Source of the DNA: Methanobacteriota archaeon
GTDB lineage: Archaea; Thermoplasmatota; Poseidoniia; Poseidoniales; Poseidoniaceae
DNA: 37,430 bases
Direction of reading: 5' to 3'
Assembly: GCA_002710015.1 (NCBI GenBank)
Contig: PAOW01000016.1
Coordinates: 1-37,430 of the forward strand
Part shown: positions 1 to 7,740 of the stretch, piece after piece
How positions within the stretch are numbered: position 1 is the first letter of the stretch
How the letters are laid out: each line of letters starts with the position of its first letter
The notes under the pieces: generated by a model
Told to the model about the DNA's origin: nothing
What the model saw: only the letters and a program-made list of their open reading frames with translations
Database searches by the model: none
Position numbers and translations under genes: made by a program

Positions 1-1965
1 GGACTAGGTGCTAGACCAATTGCAAATACTGATGTATTCTGTTTTGGACCGCCAGACTGGAAAGGAAATCTTCCTGAAAATCTGTTTCACCCTTCAAGGG
101 TGCTTCGTGGAGTTCACGCAGGAGTAAGAGTTGGTGGAAATGAAAGCGGTATACCCACTGTTAACGGAGCGATAGTATTCGATGACAGATATATTGGAAA
201 GCCACTAGTGTATTGCGGGACAATTGGATTGATGCCAAGAAGACTGGCTGATGGCAGAGAATCTCATGTAAAGAACCCTGAAGCAGGAGATAGAGTGTAT
301 ATGGTCGGGGGCAGAGTTGGTTATGATGGGATACACGGGGCAACATTTTCCTCTCTAGAATTGACTGAAGAATCACCATCTAGTGCAGTTCAGATAGGCG
401 ATCCGATTACTCAGAAAAAAATGCTTGACATGATTATTCAGGCAAGAGATAGTGGCCTAATCACCTGTATAACAGACAACGGAGCCGGAGGTTTATCCTC
501 GAGTATTGGAGAGATGGCAGAGTATACAAACGGCTGCAAGATTGATTTAGAAAAGGTTCCATTGAAGCAAGAAGGCTTATCATCATGGGAAATTCTAGTA
601 TCAGAATCTCAAGAAAGAATGACAGTAGCAGTTAGAGAGAGCGATGTCGAGGAGTTTGAGAAACTAGCTAATTTACATGAGGTCGAGGCAACATGGGTTG
701 CAGACTTTACAGATACTGGACAGTTCCATGTTGTCCACGGAGAGAAAACGGTGGCAAATTTACCTATTGAATTCCTACATGATGGAGTTCCACAACTTCA
801 ACTTGAGAGTGAGTGGACTCCTCCAACAAATCCAGAGTTTAAACCAGGGGAAGGCTTTGATCATTCACAGTTACTAATTCGAATGCTATCTAGGCCGAAT
901 ATTGCCAGTAAGGAGACTTGGGTCCGTCAATATGACCACGAGGTTATTGCTCAGACAGCCGTCAAACCATTCGTTGGTGTTGAGAGAGATGGGCCAGGCG
1001 ATGCTGGGGTTTTAGCACCAATTCACGGTTCGGTAAGAGGACTTGTAGTATCTAACGGAATATCGCCCAGATACAGCGATATTGATGCTGGCGCAATGGC
1101 TGCCGCAGCGGTCGATGAGGCAGTTAGAAACGCAGTATGCGCTGGTGTAGATATGTCTAAAATTGCAGGCCTCGATAATTTTTGCTGGCCAGACCCAATC
1201 GAGAGTAAGAAAACCCCAGATGGTAAATTTAAGCTTGCACAATTAGTTAGAGCAAACAGAGAGTTAGAAAGAATTTGTCGGGCGTATTTTGTTCCTTGCA
1301 TCTCAGGCAAGGACTCCATGAAGAACGATTACGGAACTGGTGAAAATAAAATTTCAATACCTCCTACTCTGTTGTTTTCATTATTTGGAAATCACCATGA
1401 TGTTCGCTATACAACAACATCAGATCTCAAACCAGGCGAGAGCATATATCTTATCGGAGAGACTAAACAAGAACTTGGTGCAAGCGAGATATCCTATATG
1501 TTAACAGAATCCGATGAAGCAGGTGGAATCGGTGGAAACGTTCCACGGCTTCCGCACCCTGAAGTTAACTTACAGTCATACAAAGCCCTCACAGGCGCAA
1601 TACAATCCGGTCTAGTAAGAACTGCTCATGATTGTAGCGAAGGAGGTGTTGCAGTTGCTATGGCGGAGATGTGCATAGGAGGAAGGTGCGGCGCAGCGAT
1701 TGATATTGATGGCCCAGGTGATGCTGATACATGGGGTAGATTGTGGGGCGAATCATTAGGCCGAATCTTGGTCGGTGTAAGACAGGAAAATAGGGAAGAT
1801 TTCCTAAAACAAATGAAGGGAACAAACCTCACATATATGGGCGAGACAACAGATAGTGATAGTTTGGTAATCTATGATGGAGATATTATGCTAATTAATT
1901 CCAATATTGATGATATGGTTAATTCTTGGAAAGGAAGTCTCGATATGACAGGAGGTGATGATTGA
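1..1965 (+). CDS. purL: Phosphoribosylformylglycinamidine synthase subunit PurL, 5'-truncated by the window edge
   Basis: This is the large, ATP-dependent subunit of FGAM synthase, which converts FGAR to FGAM in the fourth step of de novo purine synthesis. The reading frame is open from base 1, where 'GLGARPIANTDVFCFGPP' matches the family's conserved GARPI(A/S)..D segment, so the GTG at 100 is internal and the true start lies before the window. About 654 residues are present, which is most of an archaeal PurL. Further family hallmarks are 'GGNESGIPTVNG', the glycine-rich 'DNGAGGLSSSIGEMAEY', 'PCISGKDSMKND' and 'TAHDCSEGGVAVAMAEM'. The last two belong to the second AIRS-like half. The stop overlaps the purQ start as TGATG, so translation of the two subunits is probably coupled. 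Confidence 0.96.
   Translation, partial: GLGARPIANTDVFCFGPPDWKGNLPENLFHPSRVLRGVHAGVRVGGNESGIPTVNGAIVFDDRYIGKPLVYCGTIGLMPRRLADGRESHVKNPEAGDRVYMVGGRVGYDGIHGATFSSLELTEESPSSAVQIGDPITQKKMLDMIIQARDSGLITCITDNGAGGLSSSIGEMAEYTNGCKIDLEKVPLKQEGLSSWEILVSESQERMTVAVRESDVEEFEKLANLHEVEATWVADFTDTGQFHVVHGEKTVANLPIEFLHDGVPQLQLESEWTPPTNPEFKPGEGFDHSQLLIRMLSRPNIASKETWVRQYDHEVIAQTAVKPFVGVERDGPGDAGVLAPIHGSVRGLVVSNGISPRYSDIDAGAMAAAAVDEAVRNAVCAGVDMSKIAGLDNFCWPDPIESKKTPDGKFKLAQLVRANRELERICRAYFVPCISGKDSMKNDYGTGENKISIPPTLLFSLFGNHHDVRYTTTSDLKPGESIYLIGETKQELGASEISYMLTESDEAGGIGGNVPRLPHPEVNLQSYKALTGAIQSGLVRTAHDCSEGGVAVAMAEMCIGGRCGAAIDIDGPGDADTWGRLWGESLGRILVGVRQENREDFLKQMKGTNLTYMGETTDSDSLVIYDGDIMLINSNIDDMVNSWKGSLDMTGGDD
1951..1959 (+). 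promoter_or_regulatory. Strong Shine-Dalgarno site for purQ
   Basis: GGAGGTGAT lies inside the last codons of purL, nine bases ahead of the ATG at 1965. It fits that ATG better than the in-frame TTG at 1962, so it decides the purQ start and supports coupled translation. Confidence 0.75.
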
Positions 1966-2786
1966 TGAATGAGAAACCGAAAGTCGCCGTGTTGTTTGGA
2001 TTTGGAATAAATTGTGACCGAGAAACAGCAGCAGTTTTCGAATTAGCCGGAGCTGTTAGCGAAAGAGTCCACGTCAACCATTTTGTTAATGGTGAGAGAG
2101 ACCTTTCAGAATTTAACATATTGGCAGTTCCTGGAGGGTTCTCTTTCGGTGATCATTTAGGTTCAGGTCGCCTTTTAGGAAATAGAATGAGATTTGCGAT
2201 GAGAGACCAACTAACCGCATTTATTGAGGCTGGAAAACCAATTATAGGGATTTGCAACGGATTTCAAGTTCTAGTGAAAACCGGCCTTCTTCCAGGAAGA
2301 GAGATACCTGATTTTGAACAAAGGGCTAGCCTTACTTTGAATAATAGTGGACGGTATGAAGATAGATGGGTCACTCTAGAATTTGATTCAGACAGTCCAT
2401 GTATTTGGACGAAAGACATCACTAGAATCGAGTGTCCAGTAAGACATGGAGAGGGGAAGTTCGTTATGCCTTCACTATCTGACCTAGACAGTCTACATGA
2501 AAATAATCAGATTGTAACAAGATATGTAGATCCTTCAACTGAAATAGGCCAAGGAATTACCGATGAGCCACTTCCATTCCCAATATGCCCAAACGGTAGC
2601 ATCAGAAATATTGCAGGAATATGTGACCCAACCGGTCTAGTGTTTGGTCTGATGCCACATCCTGAAGCTGCATATGCAACATTCCTCCACCCTCATCATA
2701 CTAGGGCGGATGTAAACGAAAGTATTCTTGGTGAATGTATGCAAATATTTGAAAACGCTGTAAAATATGTTAAGTCGAACATTTGA
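1965..2786 (+). CDS. purQ: Phosphoribosylformylglycinamidine synthase glutaminase subunit PurQ
   Basis: This class I glutamine amidotransferase subunit of FGAM synthase hydrolyses glutamine and passes ammonia to PurL. The protein has 273 residues. The nucleophile elbow 'GICNGFQVL' carries the catalytic Cys97. The C-terminal 'MPHPEAA' supplies the His and Glu of the triad, and 'AVPGGFSFGDHLGSG' is the usual oxyanion and glycine region. An in-frame TTG lies one codon upstream, but the ATG at 1965 is preferred because of the Shine-Dalgarno spacing. The start overlaps the purL stop by one base. No separate purS was found next to the pair; it may lie upstream of the window. Confidence 0.96.
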   Translation: MNEKPKVAVLFGFGINCDRETAAVFELAGAVSERVHVNHFVNGERDLSEFNILAVPGGFSFGDHLGSGRLLGNRMRFAMRDQLTAFIEAGKPIIGICNGFQVLVKTGLLPGREIPDFEQRASLTLNNSGRYEDRWVTLEFDSDSPCIWTKDITRIECPVRHGEGKFVMPSLSDLDSLHENNQIVTRYVDPSTEIGQGITDEPLPFPICPNGSIRNIAGICDPTGLVFGLMPHPEAAYATFLHPHHTRADVNESILGECMQIFENAVKYVKSNI

Positions 2787-2799
2787 CAAATAAGGGACC

Positions 2800-3540
2800 G
2801 TGCCTCGTAACATGGCGAGCGATAAGCTGTATATGGAAAGTATTGATGCTGGTTATCTAAAGGAATTTGAGGCAACAGTAACCAGCGTTAGCGAAACTTC
2901 ACTATTTCTTAATCGAACGCTATTCTATCCACTTGGAGGGGGACAGAATTGGGACACCGGTAAAATTCGTTGGGATAGTGGAGAATTAAATGTCTACGAG
3001 GTCAGAGGAAGAGGAGATATCGAACACTTTGTTGGAGATGATCATGGATTGAATGAAGGGGATAAAATCCACGGGACTATCGATTGGGAAAGGAGGTATT
3101 CTCATATGAAAATGCATACTGCACAACACTTAGTCAGCGGCATAGTTTACGAAATGTTTGATGGTGCTAGAACTGTTGGCAATCAGATACATGCCGACCA
3201 ATCCAGAATAGATTTCAATCCAATAAAATTTGATGAGCAGATGATTGAGGATTTATTTCAAAGAGCCAATGACATAGTCGAAAAAGGGGCACAAGTGACT
3301 GATTGCATTATGACAAGAGATGAAATTAATTCAATAATGCCACCAGATCGAACAAATATGAACCTATTACCCTCCTCAGTTAGAAACCTAAGGGTGGTAA
3401 GAATAGGAGACAACATCGACCTATGCCCGTGCGCTGGAACACACGTAAGAACGCTGGAGGAAATTGGAACGTTACAATTCTTGAGTAAGAAGAACAAGGG
3501 TAAAGGAACAACTCGCGTGAAGTACACGCTCAAAGATTAG
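2800..3540 (+). CDS. AlaX-like alanyl-tRNA editing protein
   Basis: This 246-residue protein resembles the stand-alone editing domains of the AlaX family, which hydrolyse mischarged Ser- or Gly-tRNA(Ala) in trans. Two metal-binding motifs are visible: 'HTAQH' (His106, His110) and 'CPCAGTH' (Cys211, His215). Together they form the four-ligand zinc site of the AlaRS/ThrRS second additional domain. The N-terminal 'TLFYPLGGGQNWDTG' is the beta-barrel glycine motif seen in AlaX-M forms. There is no aminoacylation domain. The gene starts 13 bases after purQ, so co-transcription is possible although no functional link is known. The GTG at 2800 is used here; an in-frame ATG at 2812 is equally plausible because neither has a clear ribosome binding site. 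Confidence 0.85.
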   Translation: MPRNMASDKLYMESIDAGYLKEFEATVTSVSETSLFLNRTLFYPLGGGQNWDTGKIRWDSGELNVYEVRGRGDIEHFVGDDHGLNEGDKIHGTIDWERRYSHMKMHTAQHLVSGIVYEMFDGARTVGNQIHADQSRIDFNPIKFDEQMIEDLFQRANDIVEKGAQVTDCIMTRDEINSIMPPDRTNMNLLPSSVRNLRVVRIGDNIDLCPCAGTHVRTLEEIGTLQFLSKKNKGKGTTRVKYTLKD

Positions 3541-3589
3541 AAGCCATTCAGCCCAAATTAAAGTTTATAATAATCACTAACCTATAAAC

Positions 3590-4111
3590 CTATAAGTCTA
3601 AATCAGAATCTATCAAATCTGAAACTTCAGAACTGACCTTTTCCCAATCAGATCTTTTCCTTTTTATCTCATCTAATGTTGCAGATTCAACTATATCTCT
3701 CAATGGCTTAGGAGCTTCAGCAGCCCTCCTTTCAGCCTCAATTCTGTCTGACATCTGACTATCTTCCCCTGGTCTATCTGAACGGTCAACAGCCGGTATA
3801 GGTCGACTGGGAATTGTTCTTTGTCCATCATAATGTTCCTCTGGGTTGAGACTCTTTGCCATTATCTCTAGAATCTCATCTGGAGGCAATTCATTTTTCC
3901 ATTTATTCTGATTACCGACTTCTTGGACAATATTTCTTTTCTTTTTCGCCTTGGTTTTGGTTGCAACAGATGACAGGATCTTTCTGATTAGCTCAGTGTC
4001 TACTTGTTTAATTTCAGCAATTTTTTCAGGACTAATTCCAGACTGATATAGGAAAATAATGTCGTTACCCAAATCAACTAAATTATCCTCCATTGAGATA
4101 CCCCATGACAA
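3590..4111 (-). CDS. Hypothetical protein with N-terminal HTH-like segment
   Basis: I do not recognise this 173-residue protein. Residues about 18-50 read as three short helices ('SGISPEKIAEIKQVDTELI'), like a resolvase- or sigma-type helix-turn-helix in which a variable position is queried by 'pekIA'. This is followed by a basic Lys/Arg patch ('KTKAKKKRN'), a Pro/Arg/Asp-rich linker and a charged C-terminal helix ending in 'SDLIDSDLDL'. The composition suggests a soluble, partly disordered DNA- or protein-binding factor. An alternative start is the ATG at 4093. An A/T-rich 'GTTAAAAG' element about 22 bases upstream of 4111 slightly favours the longer form as a leaderless message. Confidence 0.6.
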   Translation of the reverse strand: MSWGISMEDNLVDLGNDIIFLYQSGISPEKIAEIKQVDTELIRKILSSVATKTKAKKKRNIVQEVGNQNKWKNELPPDEILEIMAKSLNPEEHYDGQRTIPSRPIPAVDRSDRPGEDSQMSDRIEAERRAAEAPKPLRDIVESATLDEIKRKRSDWEKVSSEVSDLIDSDLDL

Positions 4112-4181
4112 ATATGACCGTCTGCTTAACTTTTAACAAAAATTGCTAGTTTATAGAGGCCGTCATCTATTGGTATCAAGC

Positions 4182-4206
4182 GAGAGTTCAAATCCCTCCA
4201 CTGTAA
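4182..4206 (+). other. tRNA T-arm-like fragment
   Basis: GAGAG-TTCAAAT-CCCTC has the layout of a tRNA T-arm (4182-4198), with the canonical seven-base TTCAAAT loop and four of five stem pairs (an A-C mismatch at 4185/4195). It is followed by CACTGTA, which would be the 3' acceptor strand. No matching 5' acceptor strand (TACAGTG or a G-U variant) and no convincing D- or anticodon arm was found in the preceding 90 bases, so a complete tRNA is not supported. It could be a decayed tRNA, the 3' scar of an integration event, or a coincidence in the leader of the downstream gene. Confidence 0.25.
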
Positions 4207-4215
4207 GAATATGGC

Positions 4216-5133
4216 ATGGCGAGGGACCCAAGGGCTGACATCCTTGAGGATGATTTTTTCCCACAGCCAGCAAGAAAGATTCACAGAATACACGCTCACC
4301 AAACAGATAATGGAACCATTCACATCAACACAAGGGGCGGTTTTATTGGTATTCAATCAAACACTCCAGCAAAATTGCATCAAGGCAATCTATGGCATTT
4401 TAGTAGTGAAGAAAAACGCCATCTCCTATACGCCACAGCAGCCTTTACTTTTGCATTAGGAATTGCTATGGCAACCGGTTTAGGGGGTTTATTATCTGTT
4501 GATTATAGTAATAATTTGGGTCCAACAGTAGCGGTATTCTTGATTTCTATGCCAGTCATGCTATTAGCGGTAGGTCCAGCGTTTCTACTCCACGAAATAG
4601 GGCATAAAATAGCGGCAAAAAAATACGGTTGTTGGGCAGAGTTTAGAGCAGATCCTGGTGGCCTGAAGTTTGGAATTATGATAGTCGCTCTAACGGGCAT
4701 TCTTTTCATGGCCCCCGGAGCAGTAATGGTGGCAGGCTTGGTAACAAGGAAACAAAACGGTCACATTGCAATAGCAGGACCTATCGTTAACATCGTTTTA
4801 TTTGTACTGGGCATCGTCTTTGGTGGCATAATTTTAGGAATTACGGGCGCAGAGCAATATGCGAATAACAATCTGAATTTTATAGAAGGCGGTGCATTAA
4901 ATCTCAAAGCAATGGTTGGAGGTGTTGTTTATTGGTGGATATTTTTCAACCTCGGTCTTGGCTTCTTTAATATGATTCCATTTGGTCCGCTAGACGGAGC
5001 TAAAGTAAAGGATTGGAGTGAGCCAATTTGGTTTCAGTTCTTCCTTCTCTTTGCAGCATTGATTTACTTGTGGATGTCTGGGAACTTTAGCCCAATAGAC
5101 CACGCTGCATTGAAAATCGCAGACCTATTCTGA
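4216..5133 (+). CDS. Site-2 protease-like membrane metalloprotease (family M50)
   Basis: This 305-residue integral membrane protein has both catalytic motifs of M50 intramembrane zinc proteases. 'HEIGH' at residues 126-130 gives two zinc ligands and the catalytic Glu, and 'NMIPFGPLDG' at 252-261 gives the third ligand Asp260. About six hydrophobic segments are seen from residue 70 on. The N-terminal 65 residues are hydrophilic and His-rich ('ARKIHRIHAHQTDNG') and probably cytosolic. Family members cut transmembrane segments of anchored regulators or process membrane proteins; the substrate here is unknown. The 3' end overlaps the convergent M28 peptidase gene by nine bases. Confidence 0.88.
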   Translation: MARDPRADILEDDFFPQPARKIHRIHAHQTDNGTIHINTRGGFIGIQSNTPAKLHQGNLWHFSSEEKRHLLYATAAFTFALGIAMATGLGGLLSVDYSNNLGPTVAVFLISMPVMLLAVGPAFLLHEIGHKIAAKKYGCWAEFRADPGGLKFGIMIVALTGILFMAPGAVMVAGLVTRKQNGHIAIAGPIVNIVLFVLGIVFGGIILGITGAEQYANNNLNFIEGGALNLKAMVGGVVYWWIFFNLGLGFFNMIPFGPLDGAKVKDWSEPIWFQFFLLFAALIYLWMSGNFSPIDHAALKIADLF

Positions 5134-6891
5134 CTGATTGAGATAAGCATTCCTTACTGGATTTTCATCGAGATGGAAAAAGGAATATGTCGCCCACCAA
5201 GTAATAGTGTCTAAAGCATCAACTAAGTTGCTTGTACCTGTTTGCTCTTCACCATAATCCTTTCCAGTGGTATCCATCCAGTCAATCATTTCGTCGACCG
5301 TATCACATGTTTGGTGGTAACACCAGTAACCATCCACTAACCCTCCAAAGCCCATTGTAACGGTTTGAAGATTATCTTGGAAGGTTGCATGATCTGAACG
5401 AGCAGTAGTATCTTCATAGATGATAATCTCTGGACGGTCTTTTGCCAACCAATCATCCACTTTCCAAGTATCAGCTGGATGTCCAGCTCCTATCAAACTA
5501 GACATCTGTTCCTCGACACCTATCGCGTCAGATCCAATCCACAGTGCTAAGTTTACCATCCCGGGTTGATTCATTATATCGTGGTCTAAACTAGGTCCGA
5601 TGTAGACACGCATTGGCCAAACTTCCTCGTCCTTGGGGTAACCGTCCGGGTCAATTTGAGGTTGAGGGTCACAATTACCATCTCCTCCACCGTGACCATT
5701 TCCACACGGAGCACCTCCTCCGCCCGGCCAGTTTACACCCGCCATATCCAAGTTTACATAATTCGTAACCTCGACGTTTGGGTTATCCTCTTTGACCCAT
5801 TCATTTGTCCAATAATCGCTACCCCTCTTTCCACCTTCTTCACCAGACCACAGACAGAAAACCATCGTGTTTCTAGTGCTGTAAGCGGACATGGCCTCCG
5901 CCACAGTTAGCACCATGCTAGTGCCAGCAGTATTGTCGTATGCACCCACTCTAGTTCCATACGTTCTACCGAATATGTGAGGATCTAACATTCCTGCATT
6001 AACGGGCGGGGCAATGTCAAAGTGCGCGCCAAAGACCATCCACTTGTCAGGATTAACTTCTCCCCATCTATATCCGCAGACATTGTATGCTTCTGGATTT
6101 TGAGCTCCAGTTTCAATAGAATCGTAAACGAATCTTTGATTTATTACCTCAAGGCCGAATCCTTGTAGCTCTTTGATCAAGTATTGCGCAGCATCTTCGT
6201 ATGCAGCATTTCCTTGACCTGCCCACCTATCTAAGTAACCAACAGCGCCGTCGTTTAGATCTAGAGGGTCTGCAGTTTCATCCGACATCACGCTGATGTA
6301 ATTGAATACCGTACGTCCATCAACCATACCCATAGAATGTCTGCCGCCATCATCTTCACTATATGCTGCTGCAAACGGCCTTTCAATACCGAGTGTAACG
6401 ACTACGACACTACCTCCATTTTTGCTTGAGGGAGAAACTGCGTCTAGAGACGTGTTCGAAGATACTCTAATAATTCCTTGATTATCATTGCTTGATTGAC
6501 CCCCGTTGCTAAACCATGATTTCCATGATTCGGTTAGATCACGAATTGGCCAGTTTTCTCTACCATACTCTCCAACTAACACAACAGCAGTGTCTGTTCT
6601 TGGAGGAGCTAAAACAGTAATCTGAACAGACTCTCCTGCTCTTATGTCAATCACTGTTGAGTTTTGTACGAACCCATTTTCAGGGTTTAGTATTAGATAA
6701 GGAATAAACGCTGACAAATCGGATTCAGCAGCTATAGTTATTCCTTGAAATTCTCCACCAATCCAGGTTTTTGGCGTTATTATGACATCTCCTTTGGAAA
6801 TAGTAGAAACATCATCTTCTCCAAAGCAACCACCAAGGGGCGCTAAACAAAACAGCATAGTCAAAAATGCGGCCGTCAATCGCCTCTGCAT
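5125..6891 (-). CDS. M28 family zinc aminopeptidase, secreted lipoprotein (copy 1)
   Basis: This 588-residue exported peptidase probably releases amino acids from extracellular peptides. The N-terminus is a signal peptide ending in the lipobox 'LGGC' (Cys22), followed by the acidic 'FGEDD', so it is likely lipid-anchored on the outer face of the membrane. The M28 catalytic core lies in roughly residues 215-580. Ligands by family pattern are His290 ('FGAHFD'), Asp319 ('AYDNTAG'), Glu351/Glu352 ('SGEEGG'), Asp382 ('NLDMAG') and His501 ('SDHATF'). A Gly/Pro/Cys-rich insertion sits after residue 387 and is absent from the paralogue at 11441-13033. The N-terminal 200 residues look like a beta-rich accessory domain shared with that paralogue. 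Confidence 0.9.
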   Translation of the reverse strand: MQRRLTAAFLTMLFCLAPLGGCFGEDDVSTISKGDVIITPKTWIGGEFQGITIAAESDLSAFIPYLILNPENGFVQNSTVIDIRAGESVQITVLAPPRTDTAVVLVGEYGRENWPIRDLTESWKSWFSNGGQSSNDNQGIIRVSSNTSLDAVSPSSKNGGSVVVVTLGIERPFAAAYSEDDGGRHSMGMVDGRTVFNYISVMSDETADPLDLNDGAVGYLDRWAGQGNAAYEDAAQYLIKELQGFGLEVINQRFVYDSIETGAQNPEAYNVCGYRWGEVNPDKWMVFGAHFDIAPPVNAGMLDPHIFGRTYGTRVGAYDNTAGTSMVLTVAEAMSAYSTRNTMVFCLWSGEEGGKRGSDYWTNEWVKEDNPNVEVTNYVNLDMAGVNWPGGGGAPCGNGHGGGDGNCDPQPQIDPDGYPKDEEVWPMRVYIGPSLDHDIMNQPGMVNLALWIGSDAIGVEEQMSSLIGAGHPADTWKVDDWLAKDRPEIIIYEDTTARSDHATFQDNLQTVTMGFGGLVDGYWCYHQTCDTVDEMIDWMDTTGKDYGEEQTGTSNLVDALDTITWWATYSFFHLDENPVRNAYLNQSE

Positions 6892-6974
6892 AGCATTCCG
6901 TATGTTATGACCTATCTCAATGCTACTGCTAGACGTTAACCTAATTCAGATTCACTTTTACTTAGCAGTGGCCA

Positions 6975-6988
6975 TTTAATTATTTATT
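6975..6988 (+). promoter_or_regulatory. TATA-like promoter of the RadA-like gene
   Basis: An uninterrupted A/T stretch, TTTAATTATTTATT, is centred about 27 bases before the ATG at 7009. That is the spacing expected of an archaeal TATA box for a leaderless transcript. No Shine-Dalgarno site precedes the ATG. Confidence 0.5.
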
Positions 6989-7008
6989 CAGACCTTCTTC
7001 AAACGGAT

Positions 7009-7740
7009 ATGGCTCGGAATTTACCAGTAAGGGGCGAACGACACATAGACGAGGTACAAATTTTTCCTCAAAGGGGGTTTGTATATCACATAAAGGGAGG
7101 CGGCAATTCTGGGAAACTAATGCGGCCTTTTGCAGAACTATGGGCGGCTCTGACTTTATCCCAGGGAGAATACGTACACTGGATAGATGGCGCTTCTAGG
7201 TTTAATCCTGCAAGAATTATGAACAATTTCCCCCAGCATATTCCTCAGCCTGAGCAGTTATTGCATGGGCTCTTTGTAGGCAGAGGATTTACAGTTCACC
7301 AATTCGCACATCTTATTGAAAGACTGAGTGACGAGATCAAAATAACCAAGGCCAAATTGATAGTAGTTGACGGTCCTATAACCATGCATTTGGATTCTCA
7401 AGTTAATGATTATGAAGCAAGATCATTACTACGCAAATCAATGAACATCCTTTCTCAAATAGCAATTGATTATCAAATTCCAGTCGTAGTCATAACTGCG
7501 GCAAAAGCGTTTTCATCCCGGCACGCAAATTTGCTAGCACTTGTAGCAAATCGCAGTCAAAACTCTCTTGTTGGCCGTTACAGGAGGCACATGGGCAAGA
7601 ACAAATTATGGCTGACACATTTTCCAAGCGGCTCTTCAGGGTTCAGATATGAATCTTCAAATCAAGAGACACTATTACAATCAACAAGCCGAATCATCCA
7701 TAGCAGACTGACTTACGAAGGGGTTGAAGAAATCGAATAA
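7009..7740 (+). CDS. Degenerate RadA/KaiC-fold ATPase, partner candidate of the PolB2-like polymerase
   Basis: This 243-residue single-domain protein carries the RecA-fold core of RadA/RadB/KaiC proteins. The Walker A region is 'GGGNSGKL' at residues 30-37, with Leu in place of the usual Ser/Thr after the Lys. 'YVHWIDGASRFNPARI' matches the RadA 'YIDTEG.F.PERI' strand and loop, and 'KLIVVDG' (Asp121) is the Walker B strand. The N-terminal helix-hairpin-helix domain of full RadA is missing. ATP hydrolysis may therefore be weak or lost, but nucleotide or DNA binding is plausible. The gene converges on the family B polymerase and overlaps its 3' end by 60 bases. I infer a DNA-repair accessory role. 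A RadB-like paralogue is the main alternative. Confidence 0.7.
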   Translation: MARNLPVRGERHIDEVQIFPQRGFVYHIKGGGNSGKLMRPFAELWAALTLSQGEYVHWIDGASRFNPARIMNNFPQHIPQPEQLLHGLFVGRGFTVHQFAHLIERLSDEIKITKAKLIVVDGPITMHLDSQVNDYEARSLLRKSMNILSQIAIDYQIPVVVITAAKAFSSRHANLLALVANRSQNSLVGRYRRHMGKNKLWLTHFPSGSSGFRYESSNQETLLQSTSRIIHSRLTYEGVEEIE

